This document shows positions 44,104 to 54,110 of a stretch of 64,000 nucleotides of DNA, one piece after another; the first letter of the stretch is position 1; each line of letters opens with the position of its first letter. Origin of the DNA: DAOUTY01 sp964453665 (lineage in GTDB: Bacteria; Chloroflexota; Dehalococcoidia; SZUA-161); NCBI GenBank assembly GCA_964453665.1, contig CAYVQT010000007.1:6062-70061 (forward strand). Direction: 5' to 3'. Below the pieces are notes generated by a model. The model made no database searches and was not told where the DNA came from. It was given only the letters and a program-made list of their open reading frames with translations. The position numbers were made by a program, and so were the translations under genes.

Positions 44104-45267
44104 TCATAAGCTTGACAGCATATTCAGGCACTCACCTTCATAATTTTCCATCCTGAAAACCTGTTCATACATTTCTCTAGCTGCTTTCGAGTATAAGGAA
44201 TAGTTATCTACAATCCTTCTGATTGCATTTTCCAATTCATGGGCGTGACTGATGTGTATGCCATACCCGTTATTTTCCACGTACTGTCCTAATTCTACCG
44301 CATCCAGTACTATAATGGGTATGCCCAGCCTCATAAATTCAACCATCTGGCCACAAGATTTCGACATAAAGTGGCAATTGATATTCTTCAATGCATAGCT
44401 TAAAAATCCGATGTCAGCTTGGGATATATTACGTCGCATATCATCGTAACTGTCGCACGCAGGAAATACCCTGGGCTTCTTATCACTTATCGCAATGAGG
44501 TCAATAATCTCGCGTGAAACAGTGCGATGTAAATACAGCTCAATGCTGTCATCCAGGTCCTGGAAGGCCTTTATCAGCAGGTCACTTGAGCGCATAGGCC
44601 ATGGGTTTAATTGCATTAATACGATTCTGTTCTTCAAACGCGAGATATCATTTGCCTTTCTCCCGGCAGTGTTTCTGGCGAATTCATCGTCTCTCAACGA
44701 TACCGGTAGATAAAATTTTGGAATAGTGTGGCTGCCAAGGATAGAATCCAGGACCGCTGCCCTATTTATATCTTGAACAATAATCGAAGAGCTTTTTTTT
44801 ATATTTTCCCTGTTCCTTTCGATCATTAACCTGGTCAAACGATAACGGTACAAATCACTATCCGGAGCTATGTAGTCAAGTGACCAGAAAATCAATTTCA
44901 TTTTACCTGTTACAAAGCGCGAAACACAGTTCAAGGCATAATGGTCTATCGCAATTGCCAGGTCTACGCCCGAACTGGCAACGCTTTCTATCTGCTTTTC
45001 CAGTTCCCTGTTCCTCATGAAGTGTTCCATTAAGCTGTATTTATATATATGAGAACCGAATATTCTGACAAAATTCTCTGTTGACAAGAGACAACGTAAA
45101 GTATAAATCAAACCCAACCCACGATCATCGATATCGCTCGCTTCTTTCAGTATTCTATTGGTATAAATCACTTTGAAAGCACTTTCAAGCACTTTTAAAA
45201 AGTCGTATACGTGAGGATACATCCGTTCATCATAAGGCTGAAAGCCTACAACTAGAACCTTTCTCAT
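44104..45267 (-). CDS. GT4-like glycosyltransferase
   Basis: This 387-residue protein has MRKVLVVGFQPYDERMYPHV at the N-terminus, LIFWSLDYIAPDSDLYRYR, RIVLMQLNPWPMRSSDLLIK, and a donor-site segment KSCGQMVEFMRLGIPIIVLD. The overall pattern is GT-B, but motifs are weak, so the assignment is less certain than for its neighbours. ATG 45267 is preferred to GTG 45279. Confidence 0.7.
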   Translation of the reverse strand: MRKVLVVGFQPYDERMYPHVYDFLKVLESAFKVIYTNRILKEASDIDDRGLGLIYTLRCLLSTENFVRIFGSHIYKYSLMEHFMRNRELEKQIESVASSGVDLAIAIDHYALNCVSRFVTGKMKLIFWSLDYIAPDSDLYRYRLTRLMIERNRENIKKSSSIIVQDINRAAVLDSILGSHTIPKFYLPVSLRDDEFARNTAGRKANDISRLKNRIVLMQLNPWPMRSSDLLIKAFQDLDDSIELYLHRTVSREIIDLIAISDKKPRVFPACDSYDDMRRNISQADIGFLSYALKNINCHFMSKSCGQMVEFMRLGIPIIVLDAVELGQYVENNGYGIHISHAHELENAIRRIVDNYSLYSKAAREMYEQVFRMENYEGECLNMLSSL

Positions 45268-45379
45268 TTTAAAAACCACGCTAAATTGGTATTTCGAGAT
45301 GCAATAACGATTATTTACCCTTCAGTAATATTGCGCATAACTGTTGAAGTAGAGACAGAATTCATTTAATAATATGGTT

Positions 45380-46147
45380 TCAGATCGCCTGCCCGACCAC
45401 AGCAAATTTCCAATCATGCTCACTTAGATTTTCATCGAATTGTGGAAACGGGCAAAGCCTCTTGCACGCAAATCCTGCCTCATCCAGGTAATGTATTACC
45501 TCCTGGGGGAACAGAAAACGCATATTGTGGGTTTCGTTAATCTCCTCAATTATGCGCGCACCCTGGATATGCAGGATTCTATAATGTACCTTCACGATAT
45601 GCTGTAGTAAGTCCAGTTCGGGCGTGACCAACCTTAGAACACGTGTGTCATCAGTTTCAATGATCCCAAAACGGTCGGTCGGCCTGGTCGTAAGCACGGC
45701 TGGCCCAAACCAGGCATCGAACATGAATATACCCCCGGGATTGAGGTGTCGTCGTGCCGAGCGAAAAGAGGCCATTAAATCGTCGTTGCTGGTCATATAG
45801 CTGATAACATCAAACATTGCGATAACAGCATCAAATGTGCATTCCAGGTCCAGGGTGCGGATGTCACCATATGTAAATTTCAGAGGCGCGGAAGCTGTTA
45901 CCGATGACAGCTTATTCTGAGCTATAGATAGCATTTTTTCAGAGCTGTCAACTCCTGTCACATGATAGCCACGTTGAGCTAAAGGTAGAGTATGACCGCC
46001 TGTGCCACATCCCAAATCAAGTATGCTACTTATGGATTCAGAGGCATAGCGGGCGAATACTTTCTCCAGAAAATCGCACTCAAGTTCGTAACCCTTTTTT
46101 TTATAGAGTGAATCGTAGAATTGTGCGGATTGGTCGAATACAGTCAT
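45380..46147 (-). CDS. class I SAM-dependent methyltransferase
   Basis: This 255-residue protein has SILDLGCGTGGHTLPLAQRG (motif I), VTGVDSSEKML, FTYGDIRTLDL and FDAVIAMFDVISYM, a Methyltransf_25 pattern. It starts 6 nt after the aminotransferase stop, so both should act on the same sugar. N-methylation of an amino sugar is possible but not shown. Confidence 0.85.
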   Translation of the reverse strand: MTVFDQSAQFYDSLYKKKGYELECDFLEKVFARYASESISSILDLGCGTGGHTLPLAQRGYHVTGVDSSEKMLSIAQNKLSSVTASAPLKFTYGDIRTLDLECTFDAVIAMFDVISYMTSNDDLMASFRSARRHLNPGGIFMFDAWFGPAVLTTRPTDRFGIIETDDTRVLRLVTPELDLLQHIVKVHYRILHIQGARIIEEINETHNMRFLFPQEVIHYLDEAGFACKRLCPFPQFDENLSEHDWKFAVVGQAI

Positions 46148-46153
46148 CTATGC

Positions 46154-47296
46154 TTATTCCTTGTATCGTAATGTGTTGTGCACAGCAGAACACACAAAAT
46201 CAATTTGTTCCTCGGTTATCGTAGTTCCCGATGGCAAGTATAAGCCTTGTTTAGCAAGACGTTCTGCCACAGGGTAATGCTCATTCAGGAAAAGGCCGCG
46301 TTTATGGAACACGGGCTGCTCATGCATCCCGAGGAAAAAAGGTCGGGTTTCCACTCCTTGCTCCATCAACCGCTGGGCAAATTGGTGATTATCCATACCA
46401 CTCTCCTCGGAGAGGACGACACCATACATCCAGTAGACGCTGTGAGCCCAGGGTTCTTCAGTTTGAAGCTGCAACTCCTCAAGGCCTTTTAACCTGCGCG
46501 TATACTCTTTGCCCATCCAGCGCTTCCGGGCAACAGTTTCATCCATCCGTTCTAACTGAGCCACTCCTAACGCCGCTTGCAGGTTGGTCAGGCGGAAGTT
46601 ACATCCGAGTTCCTCGTGGTAGAAGCGGCGATCAGGCTGAAAGCAGAGATTGCGCAGCGAACGGGCTTTATCATACAGAGCCTGGTCATTGGTCAGGACC
46701 ATCCCGCCTTCACCCGTTGTGATAAGTTTATTGGCATAGAAACTGAAGCAGCTAAGTGCGCCAAAACCACCGCAGCGGAGCCACGCAGGGTCGGGAGTAT
46801 TTCGTCTGGCAAAGTACTCGGCGCCGTGTGCCTCGGCCGCATCTTCTATAATGGCCAGCCCATGCTTGTCCGCCAGCTCCAGTATCGGGTCCATGTCCAC
46901 CGGGTGCCCGTACATGTGCACTGGCATGATGGCTCGTGTCTTGGGGCTGATACTGCCTCTCACCTGATCTATATCCATACACCAGGTGCCAGGTTCAGAA
47001 TCAACCAGGACCGGGACACCGCCGTTGTATATTATCGCCAAAGCGCAGGAGATGATGGTAAAAGTTGGCATGATTACTTCATCGCCTGGCTCCAAATTCA
47101 AGCAGGCAACCGCTACCTGTAAAGCAGTGGTGCCGTTGCTGACGGCAATCCCATACCGCCGGCCGCAATAAGCCGCCCAGCGCTCCTCAAAATCGCCTAT
47201 GAAATGCCCTGCGGATGACACCCACCCGGAGCGAACGCACTCTGAGACGTATTCCAGTTCACGCTCGCCAAGTGACGGTTCATTGACGGGTATCAT
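46154..47296 (-). CDS. DegT/DnrJ family aminotransferase, perosamine synthase-like
   Basis: This 380-residue PLP enzyme has MIPVNEPSLGERELEYVSEC, SNGTTALQVAV, IMPVHMYGHPVDMDPI, IIEDAAEAHGAEY and SFYANKLITTGEGG with the Schiff-base Lys K190. The N-terminal pattern and VHMYGHP stretch match GDP-perosamine synthases. With gmd in the window to supply GDP-4-keto-6-deoxymannose, GDP-perosamine is a reasonable product, but other 4-keto sugars remain possible. AAGGGGG precedes the ATG. Confidence 0.85.
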   Translation of the reverse strand: MIPVNEPSLGERELEYVSECVRSGWVSSAGHFIGDFEERWAAYCGRRYGIAVSNGTTALQVAVACLNLEPGDEVIMPTFTIISCALAIIYNGGVPVLVDSEPGTWCMDIDQVRGSISPKTRAIMPVHMYGHPVDMDPILELADKHGLAIIEDAAEAHGAEYFARRNTPDPAWLRCGGFGALSCFSFYANKLITTGEGGMVLTNDQALYDKARSLRNLCFQPDRRFYHEELGCNFRLTNLQAALGVAQLERMDETVARKRWMGKEYTRRLKGLEELQLQTEEPWAHSVYWMYGVVLSEESGMDNHQFAQRLMEQGVETRPFFLGMHEQPVFHKRGLFLNEHYPVAERLAKQGLYLPSGTTITEEQIDFVCSAVHNTLRYKE

Positions 47297-47464
47297 TGTC
47301 CCCCTTCGTAATATAAGCTGCCCTTATCATACCTTCTGCTCGTCCGGAGCGTTCTTGCTGCGTGCACGAAAACGACTTCATCCTGTAATCATGCAGCGCT
47401 CGATTCGATAGCAGACTATTACGCACGCACCCGGTAGCAATGGCTTCGCTGCCAGCGATTAACT

Positions 47465-48358
47465 TTACCCTTCCTCATAAGGGAAGTCTTTTATCGCTTC
47501 GAAGCGTTTGAAACGCTCCTGGTTGCGCCTGTGCTTCAGGATATCTTCCACTGAAACAGTGGGGATAAGGTCTATGCCCTCATGTTCCCGGACGTAGATA
47601 GTGTTGAACCCAAAGCGGTTTGCCCCAACTAACCTGTAACCCTTGCGATTTGCCAGCCTCACCATTGCCACGGGTGAAGCACCGTGATAGTCGGGATGAC
47701 GTCCCGGATATACGTACTCTCTGTCGTAGGGCACAACGATGTTGTGGTATCCGAATTCGACGTGCGTTTCTATTATGACCACGCGCGGTTGTATGCATTC
47801 CAACCCATCCCATACCCAGTAGTCATTTCCGTCAATATCAATCGTCATTAGATCAACTTCGCCTTCGAAGCCGCATTCTTGTATTAACTGATTTACGTTC
47901 TCTCTGGTGACTATTGCGCACTTGAACTTGGGAGGATAGAGAAATGTGTCGGGGTGTTTCTTATAGAATTCTATGCCCTGGGAAATGCTGGCCTCCGCCC
48001 CGTCAATGAATAGACCATGCCAGCCGAAGTTTACAGCCAGATTAGCGCAATTGCTGCCATATACGCCGTTGCCGGATCCAATGTCCACGAATGTCCTGTT
48101 TGTAGTCCCTAACGCAGCAAACAGGAATAGCAGCAAACCATCCTCATCAGACTGAGAGAATGCCCTGTAGCCGGTATCGAAAATAGATGGCAGCGGCAAT
48201 CCCTGTTTCACCATGATCTGGTAGTGCATGAATAGCTGTATTTGCGCCGCTTTCAAGGCAGGCGAGTATGGCGCTGACCTGCGAATTTCATCCGCGGCAG
48301 CATCGCGGAACAGAATGCGCAGTCTGTTGGCTATGCTACCTTTAACTTTGTCAATCAT
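47465..48358 (-). CDS. FkbM-like methyltransferase
   Basis: This 297-residue protein has FVDIGSGNGVYGSNCANLAV (motif I), GLFIDGAEASISQGIEF and VDLMTIDIDGNDYWVWDG, then RVVIIETHVEFG. The IDIDGxDYW segment is typical of FkbM-related enzymes in glycan clusters. ATG 48358 has GGGGAG upstream; an in-frame ATG further out (48445) is unlikely. Confidence 0.8.
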   Translation of the reverse strand: MIDKVKGSIANRLRILFRDAAADEIRRSAPYSPALKAAQIQLFMHYQIMVKQGLPLPSIFDTGYRAFSQSDEDGLLLFLFAALGTTNRTFVDIGSGNGVYGSNCANLAVNFGWHGLFIDGAEASISQGIEFYKKHPDTFLYPPKFKCAIVTRENVNQLIQECGFEGEVDLMTIDIDGNDYWVWDGLECIQPRVVIIETHVEFGYHNIVVPYDREYVYPGRHPDYHGASPVAMVRLANRKGYRLVGANRFGFNTIYVREHEGIDLIPTVSVEDILKHRRNQERFKRFEAIKDFPYEEG

Positions 48359-48451
48359 AACTCCCCAGCCTCTTGCTTTAACCTGCTTATTATCAGATGT
48401 TGACTGCTGATTATCGTTAAGCGCTATAGATATACTGAGAAGCAATACACA

Positions 48452-48886
48452 TCAGAATTGCTCCTTTTCGTCAATACCTGCGTATGGCCCCTGCTTTACT
48501 TCCAGAAATACCGTGTCTTCCATCATGCGGAAGCCATGCCCGCCGCTGACCATCAGCACGATATCGCCTTCACCCAGCTCTCTGGTGGCCACCAGGTCCC
48601 GTTCTTCGCTGTAGATATCTATTTCGCATCGCCCGGAACGGACAATTACTACCTCCGAAGTACCGACTAGATGCCGCTCCATAGGCCGGTGCACGTGACG
48701 TTGGATTTCGCCATCAGCCGGATAAACAATGTAGCCTACCTGTTGTTTGCAGTCAGGTGGTGTTAAAAATGTGGTCTTATCAGGTAAAAAACTGGCCCTG
48801 ATTATATACGTTAAACAAGTGTCACCCCAGTAGATGCGTTCGACTAAAGCATTATCGTCTTGTCCCTTGTTACCTACCTTACGCAT
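48452..48886 (-). CDS. cupin-domain protein
   Basis: This 144-residue single-domain cupin has YIVYPADGEIQRHVHRPMER as the first metal motif (three His region), VIVRSGRCEIDIYS and GDIVLMVSGGHGF as the second. It could be a sugar isomerase, epimerase or sensor; nothing decides between them. GGAG ten nt before ATG 48886 sets the start, since GTG 48895 sits on that site. Lies just upstream (in transcription) of the FkbM-like gene. Confidence 0.75.
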   Translation of the reverse strand: MRKVGNKGQDDNALVERIYWGDTCLTYIIRASFLPDKTTFLTPPDCKQQVGYIVYPADGEIQRHVHRPMERHLVGTSEVVIVRSGRCEIDIYSEERDLVATRELGEGDIVLMVSGGHGFRMMEDTVFLEVKQGPYAGIDEKEQF

Positions 48887-49156
48887 GATCGCCACTCCAA
48901 AATCCTAGAAGTCCAGCTAAAGGTATTCACCAATGCAGGTTCAAATCGAACTTTTCCGAAAATATTATAACCGCCCCTGCGCTTTCTCTCAGTAATGGAC
49001 GCAATTAAAGCGGAGCCAGGTCAATTCTGCGATATTTCTCAGAGAAAATCTGTGTTCTCGCCGGGTGCGCAGCCCGGACATTCAGCATAGAAGACGCGTC
49101 GCATGGCCCGTTTTACCCGTACCCCTAATTATGTGCATATGCTTATTTAATCCACC

Positions 49157-50116
49157 TTACTGTTTGCTAATTTCGCTCGTTTGACCCTTTATGAATTCAG
49201 TGTATTTCAAAATGCCTTCTCTGAGAGAAATCTTTGGCTCCCAACCCAGGAGCTTTTTAGCAAGTGAAGAATCCGAGTGGGTATGTTGAGCATCACCCTT
49301 CGCATTGTCTGAATATGTGACAATTGAATTACTGTTCATATTTCTAATGATTATCTCTGCCAGTTCTTGAATCGATAGCCTGTGACCACCGCCTATATTC
49401 AAGGTTTCACCGTCTCCTTTTGTCATGCATAGAAGATTCGCCTCAACTACATCGTCGATGTAGGTAAAATCTCTCGTCTTTTTTCCATCGCCAAATATCT
49501 CAATGGGTTCGTTTTTCAATGCACTTTTTATAAATATCGATATGGCCAGGTCAGGGCGCATCCCGGGACCGTACACGGTAAAATATCTGAGCGATGTTGT
49601 CCTTAAACCATACAATTCGTAATAAACTCGACAATAGTGCTCCGCCGCCAGTTTTGATACGCCGTAGGGTGATATGGGCTCGGTGGGATGCTTCTCATTG
49701 TACGGAAGATAGTATGTTTTGCCATATACGGAAGATGAGGAGGCATTAATTATTTTCTTGACTGACGACTTGAGCGCCGCATTCAATACGTTCAGTGTTC
49801 CGCGGAGGTTGGTCTCAAATGGCTTCATAGGATCCGCGACGGAGATTGGAACGCCGGGCTGCGCTGCCTCATGAAAGATGTAATCAACTGAATAGTTGTA
49901 CAGGACATGCCGCACGAATTCAGCGTCCAGAATGCTTCCTTCCACTAAAATGAAATCCCCATCATGCTGGAGCCCGGCGATATTATCTCTCTTTACCTGT
50001 GGCGAATAATACTCATCGAAGTTGTCGAGACATATGACTTTATGGCCAGCTGAGAGCAGCGCTTTACATAGATTGCTGCCTATAAAACCTGCCCCACCTG
50101 TAACTAAACAAATCAT
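49157..50116 (-). CDS. NAD-dependent epimerase/dehydratase (UDP-glucuronate/glucose 4-epimerase-like SDR)
   Basis: This 319-residue extended SDR has LVTGGAGFIGSNLCKALL, CLDNFDEYYSPQVKRDN, HEAAQPGVPISVADP, ASSSSVYGKTYYLPY with YGVSK, and TRDFTYIDDV. NFDEYY and QPGV are frequent in UDP-glucuronate 4-epimerases. The UDP-sugar dehydrogenase at 60443 could supply a uronic acid substrate. About 260 nt of gap follow upstream of the cupin gene, with only a short CCGGG/CCCGG hairpin at 49061-49077. Confidence 0.86.
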   Translation of the reverse strand: MICLVTGGAGFIGSNLCKALLSAGHKVICLDNFDEYYSPQVKRDNIAGLQHDGDFILVEGSILDAEFVRHVLYNYSVDYIFHEAAQPGVPISVADPMKPFETNLRGTLNVLNAALKSSVKKIINASSSSVYGKTYYLPYNEKHPTEPISPYGVSKLAAEHYCRVYYELYGLRTTSLRYFTVYGPGMRPDLAISIFIKSALKNEPIEIFGDGKKTRDFTYIDDVVEANLLCMTKGDGETLNIGGGHRLSIQELAEIIIRNMNSNSIVTYSDNAKGDAQHTHSDSSLAKKLLGWEPKISLREGILKYTEFIKGQTSEISKQ

Positions 50117-50174
50117 TGACTAAACCGCCATTATTAGCTTAAGCGCTGATTTATCGAGGGAGAACGAGAATCCA

Positions 50175-51188
50175 TCATAAGAAGTAGTTCTCCTTCAAGA
50201 CCCATTTAAGCAATTCCGGATCACGTTCAACCTCACTTTTATGGTACGATAACCCCTCGCGGTGCGCCTCTCTTATCGGGTCATAGTATTTCAGTTTGTA
50301 CCACAATCCCCTGAGATTGATGGCTTTCATGCATATAAAAATGCCGGAAATTTTTCTCAGGACGCCCGGCTTGCGCAATCGTGTCTCAAAAATTTCGTCG
50401 TTGATCCCGCCGTATTCTCTTATCAGCGAAAACGAATCGCTTATCCCCTGGTTAAACGATCTTCTTTTGAAATATTCTAACGTTAGTCTATCTACAGGTA
50501 TAACATGGTGAACACTTGCTTTAGCATTGTAAATTATTTTATAGCCAGCATCAACCAAGCTACGCATTAGAGCACCCTCTCCATCACCACGGTATTTTAT
50601 TAAACTCTGCGGCATGGCATCCGGATGAAATCCACCCAGCTGAAATAACAGTTCTTTCCTAATGGACAGATTGCACCCATATATCTGATAATAATTTATC
50701 TCAAGAATTCCATCTCCTAAATAAAGCAGACTAAGATAGCCTAGATTGCCCAGATCACCGGTGAAAACCTTTAACCATTCAGGTGGTTCCGCTTCAAACC
50801 TCGGTAAAATTTTACCGCCTGCTGCGCCGACATTCTCGTCCGAATAGCACCCGTAGATCTCTTCAACCCATTCCGGCGAAGCTATTATGTCATCATCACC
50901 GTATAGCAGGATATCGCCTTGAGCGCAACCAGCGCCCAGATGTCTACCAACATGCAGGCCGGGGCGGGAATCGTAGAAATACCTGATTCTATTGTCATAA
51001 ATCCGGTTCAGGTCATCAACGACTTCCTTTGTGTTGTCCTTTGAACCGTTATCGATGACAATGACCTCGTACATATCAACCGGGAAAGACTGAGCCAATA
51101 TACTCAACAACGCTGCTCCCAGGTATTTTGCTCGATTCGCGGTCGGGATTATAACGGATATCTTTATCATATCGTTTTTTACTGGCAT
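50175..51188 (-). CDS. family 2 glycosyltransferase
   Basis: This 337-residue GT-A enzyme has KISVIIPTANRAKYLGAALL, VIDNGSKDNTKEVV and the DxD in LLYGDDDIIASPEWVEE. A GGFHPDAMPQ and YRGDGEGALMRSL segment holds the catalytic base. It may start at ATG 51188 or six codons later. It lies 58 nt upstream, in transcription, of the SDR gene. Confidence 0.86.
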   Translation of the reverse strand: MPVKNDMIKISVIIPTANRAKYLGAALLSILAQSFPVDMYEVIVIDNGSKDNTKEVVDDLNRIYDNRIRYFYDSRPGLHVGRHLGAGCAQGDILLYGDDDIIASPEWVEEIYGCYSDENVGAAGGKILPRFEAEPPEWLKVFTGDLGNLGYLSLLYLGDGILEINYYQIYGCNLSIRKELLFQLGGFHPDAMPQSLIKYRGDGEGALMRSLVDAGYKIIYNAKASVHHVIPVDRLTLEYFKRRSFNQGISDSFSLIREYGGINDEIFETRLRKPGVLRKISGIFICMKAINLRGLWYKLKYYDPIREAHREGLSYHKSEVERDPELLKWVLKENYFL

Positions 51189-51336
51189 GGCTTTTTCGAC
51201 AGTTTAATGAACCTCAGATAGTCCTGCGGGTAATCACGTTAATACCTGCCCGGATGACTAGAGTCTTTTACTGTGTGCCGACAGCGTATTATTCCAAACC
51301 ACGCCTGAAAAGTGAAATTTTTAATTCTTATATACT

Positions 51337-54066
51337 CTAGCTCATAATCCTTATGGCTGCCTCAATACCAATCAGACTGTGCCGGTTGAGCAAAGGGACC
51401 TTTTCTGCCAACAGGCTGGCAATGGCATCTTTTTCACTTATAAACTCCTGGACCTTCGGCCATACTTCATCGAACGAGGCAAATTCCATGTCATAAGATA
51501 CAAAGGATCGGGGTAATCCACACAAATCAGCCAGTCCTTTTAGTTTTGTCTGCTGATACACGCCACTGGCCATACCTAAGAACGGCACCAGGCTACTGGC
51601 GGCAAAGACCGCGAAATGGTACCGTACTCCAATCGCGATATCCGCGAGCGCAATAATTCCCTTCAAAGCGGCATCATTATATTCTTCTTCCACGCAAATG
51701 GCATGCGAATCACATTTCATCCGGGACAGGATATCCCTGTGTACTTCACGGTCATCAACACCCCGACAGTAGTCAGTGGGCAAGAAGAAGAGCTTGGCCC
51801 CATAAACCTGAACAAGCGCATCCGCTATTTTAGCCATTAAATCAGCTTCTCGCTCCAATCCGGAACTCCGTCCTTCCCCTTTAAAAACCCTCAGCGAACC
51901 TTTCATATTCATGGCGGCTATAAAAGGGGCATCAAGGTCCCACCATGAATCAGTAGCGTTTGCCCGCAGTAAATTTTCTGCCTCATCCCGTGATACCGGG
52001 GGCAGCGTCATCGCATCGTCAGCCGCATCGCACATTACCGGCCTCGATACGCCGATTGCCCTCAGACGCTGATAGGAAGTATCCCTGTCCCTGAACGTTA
52101 TCGTATTGACCCTGTTTAAGCAGAAGCGCGCATACAGGGCATCCAGTCTCTTTGTGAATGGCCCTATTGTTTGCCCCGACAGGATAACCGGTTTTTTCAA
52201 GATCCTGGCTGCCAGGTACGTAGTGCATTTCTTGTATAGTTCGGTAGGTATTACGCTGTTGAGGTTACCCCCGCCTACGTTAAAAAGCAGGTCCGCGCTG
52301 GCGATCTCGTCAAGAACCGATCTCGCTGTCGGCCACAGGCGCATGTGCAATCCCAAACGTTCAGCCAAAGCCCCAAGCAAAAAAAGCAGGGTTCCGACTG
52401 CAACCTGAAACCTGCGCACAAAGCCTGCTTCATGATGGCAACTCAGTCCGGTTATGTCATGAATTGATCTTTCGCCGTGAAACTCTCGTGTGTATTCAGG
52501 GTCTGGAGAGCACATAACGATTTCAAGATCACTGATGTTCGCCCTTAGATTCAGCACGTCAGTATGCGGCATCGCTTCGTCCCCGATATCATGACCTCCA
52601 TAGCCACCAATCATCACCACTTTATGCATGTTCGACCTTTGTATCTTATGTTCTTTCACCAATGATAATGCCTTCAGCCCGGATAAAATCAGTGTTGCTA
52701 ACCTAAAAACTCTCCGCACTTTACGTATTACCCGACGACACAGGCTTGCTGTCCGGTCAAGAGCCCAGGAACAACGAATTAATATATTCATTACCCGTTG
52801 ACGGTGATGACGGGCACTGAGAGTAACCCTTGCGAATTCGGGAAGAGCATATAATATATTTTTAAGATTGGGTTGATGGTTGTAGAAGAATTCATCCAAT
52901 TCCGGGACAAAGTGTCCCGTTCTTCGCCATATCCAAATCCTGGGAGGGATATCGGACTTTTTTGCGAGCTCCTGACTCGCAGCAACACTTACAGCGGGAA
53001 TCGGGTGAAGGACGACTTGCCCTGTTTCCGCCATATGGCGCAGCAAATCAGCGCATTGAGAATTCCGGGCGACAACTGTGGAAGAACCCCTGCTGTCGCC
53101 TTTGAGCGGGTCAAGTCTCATCCAGTTATCCGCAAATGAAATATCTGCCATTGCCGCGCTATGGTCCGGGCAGAGCCAGCACCTCACAGGCTTGAAGTAT
53201 TTCAAGAAGGTATATCCCCAGTACCTGTAATCCAGATGCTCCACAAAGCTTTCAGAGCCGTTTTTTAACCGTATACGCATCCTGCCGGGATGCCCGTCAC
53301 CGCGGTAGGCGATCGATTGCACCTCCTCCGGATCAATACCGGTGTTATAGAGCAGATGACGTGTGGCGTTAATATTCGGCGTCCTGCTGCAGAACAGCCC
53401 CAGTACATAGGGCAGTTGCGGCACAAGCTTTCGATTTTGAAGCTGAGCCCTGCGCAGCCCCGCGACATGACAGGGCAAGCCAACAAAAGCGTACCGGCCC
53501 CCGGAAGCAAGTACCTCTTTCAGGATGGAACACACTGAAACGGGGCAGTATTTGGACCTCTGTGCAGAGAGTATCTCCTCCCTGCTTCGAGCGATGAAGG
53601 CTTCCGCCTCAAGCGGGCGCTGTGAATTCATGCGCGTTACTATGGCGCCGTCGATCTCACCTTGCTCTAACAAATACAAAAGGACCTCGCTTACCATTCC
53701 TCCGGAAGCCGCATTAATGCGAACGCTGTCGCTGCCGGACCAGCCGATGAATGAGGCTTCTACCTGGCCTAAATACGGTATTATCTCATTTGTCACATTT
53801 ATGGACCTGAGATAACTGAAGTCCAGATGCCAGCCGGGACATACCTCGACGCAAAGCCCGCATTGCGTGCAACTCTGCATGTCTATAACCGGCTCGATGA
53901 CGCCCCTTGTGCGATTGATGCCCATCTCGATACAATCTTGCGGGCAAATGGCTGCGCATGTACCGCAGCCGGTGCAAAGGTCACTTTCGGGCACAAATGT
54001 GATATTTTTAGCACCAACCGATGAATCATAGTGTCCGGCTCGTTTCTTTGAGGTTTCAACTGGCAT
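51337..54066 (-). CDS. fusion: 4Fe-4S / FrhB-type domain with polysaccharide pyruvyl transferase
   Basis: This 909-residue protein joins two usually separate proteins. Residues ~28-80 hold two 4Fe-4S motifs, CTGCGTCAAIC and CTQCGLCVEVC. Residues ~85-440 match the coenzyme F420 hydrogenase/dehydrogenase beta subunit family (for example YAFVGLPCHVAGLRRAQ and a Cys in CWLCPDHSAAMADISFADNW). From about 480 to the end is a pyruvyl transferase domain (VVMIGGYGGHDIGDEAM, LFNVGGGNLNSV, GQTIGPF, VGVRYHFAVFA). Met480 at the junction is where a free-standing transferase would begin, suggesting the fusion arose by loss of a stop. ATG 54066 has AGGG eight nt upstream. It would add pyruvate ketals to the glycan; the redox role is unknown. 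Confidence 0.85.
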   Translation of the reverse strand: MPVETSKKRAGHYDSSVGAKNITFVPESDLCTGCGTCAAICPQDCIEMGINRTRGVIEPVIDMQSCTQCGLCVEVCPGWHLDFSYLRSINVTNEIIPYLGQVEASFIGWSGSDSVRINAASGGMVSEVLLYLLEQGEIDGAIVTRMNSQRPLEAEAFIARSREEILSAQRSKYCPVSVCSILKEVLASGGRYAFVGLPCHVAGLRRAQLQNRKLVPQLPYVLGLFCSRTPNINATRHLLYNTGIDPEEVQSIAYRGDGHPGRMRIRLKNGSESFVEHLDYRYWGYTFLKYFKPVRCWLCPDHSAAMADISFADNWMRLDPLKGDSRGSSTVVARNSQCADLLRHMAETGQVVLHPIPAVSVAASQELAKKSDIPPRIWIWRRTGHFVPELDEFFYNHQPNLKNILYALPEFARVTLSARHHRQRVMNILIRCSWALDRTASLCRRVIRKVRRVFRLATLILSGLKALSLVKEHKIQRSNMHKVVMIGGYGGHDIGDEAMPHTDVLNLRANISDLEIVMCSPDPEYTREFHGERSIHDITGLSCHHEAGFVRRFQVAVGTLLFLLGALAERLGLHMRLWPTARSVLDEIASADLLFNVGGGNLNSVIPTELYKKCTTYLAARILKKPVILSGQTIGPFTKRLDALYARFCLNRVNTITFRDRDTSYQRLRAIGVSRPVMCDAADDAMTLPPVSRDEAENLLRANATDSWWDLDAPFIAAMNMKGSLRVFKGEGRSSGLEREADLMAKIADALVQVYGAKLFFLPTDYCRGVDDREVHRDILSRMKCDSHAICVEEEYNDAALKGIIALADIAIGVRYHFAVFAASSLVPFLGMASGVYQQTKLKGLADLCGLPRSFVSYDMEFASFDEVWPKVQEFISEKDAIASLLAEKVPLLNRHSLIGIEAAIRIMS

Positions 54067-54110
54067 AATCAATACCCTGGTTTACACCCAAACACGCTTC
54101 GCAGGTATCA

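Noticed and set aside
49061..49077. CCGGG/CCCGG hairpin as terminator
   Set aside because: The stem is only 5 bp and no T-run follows on either strand.
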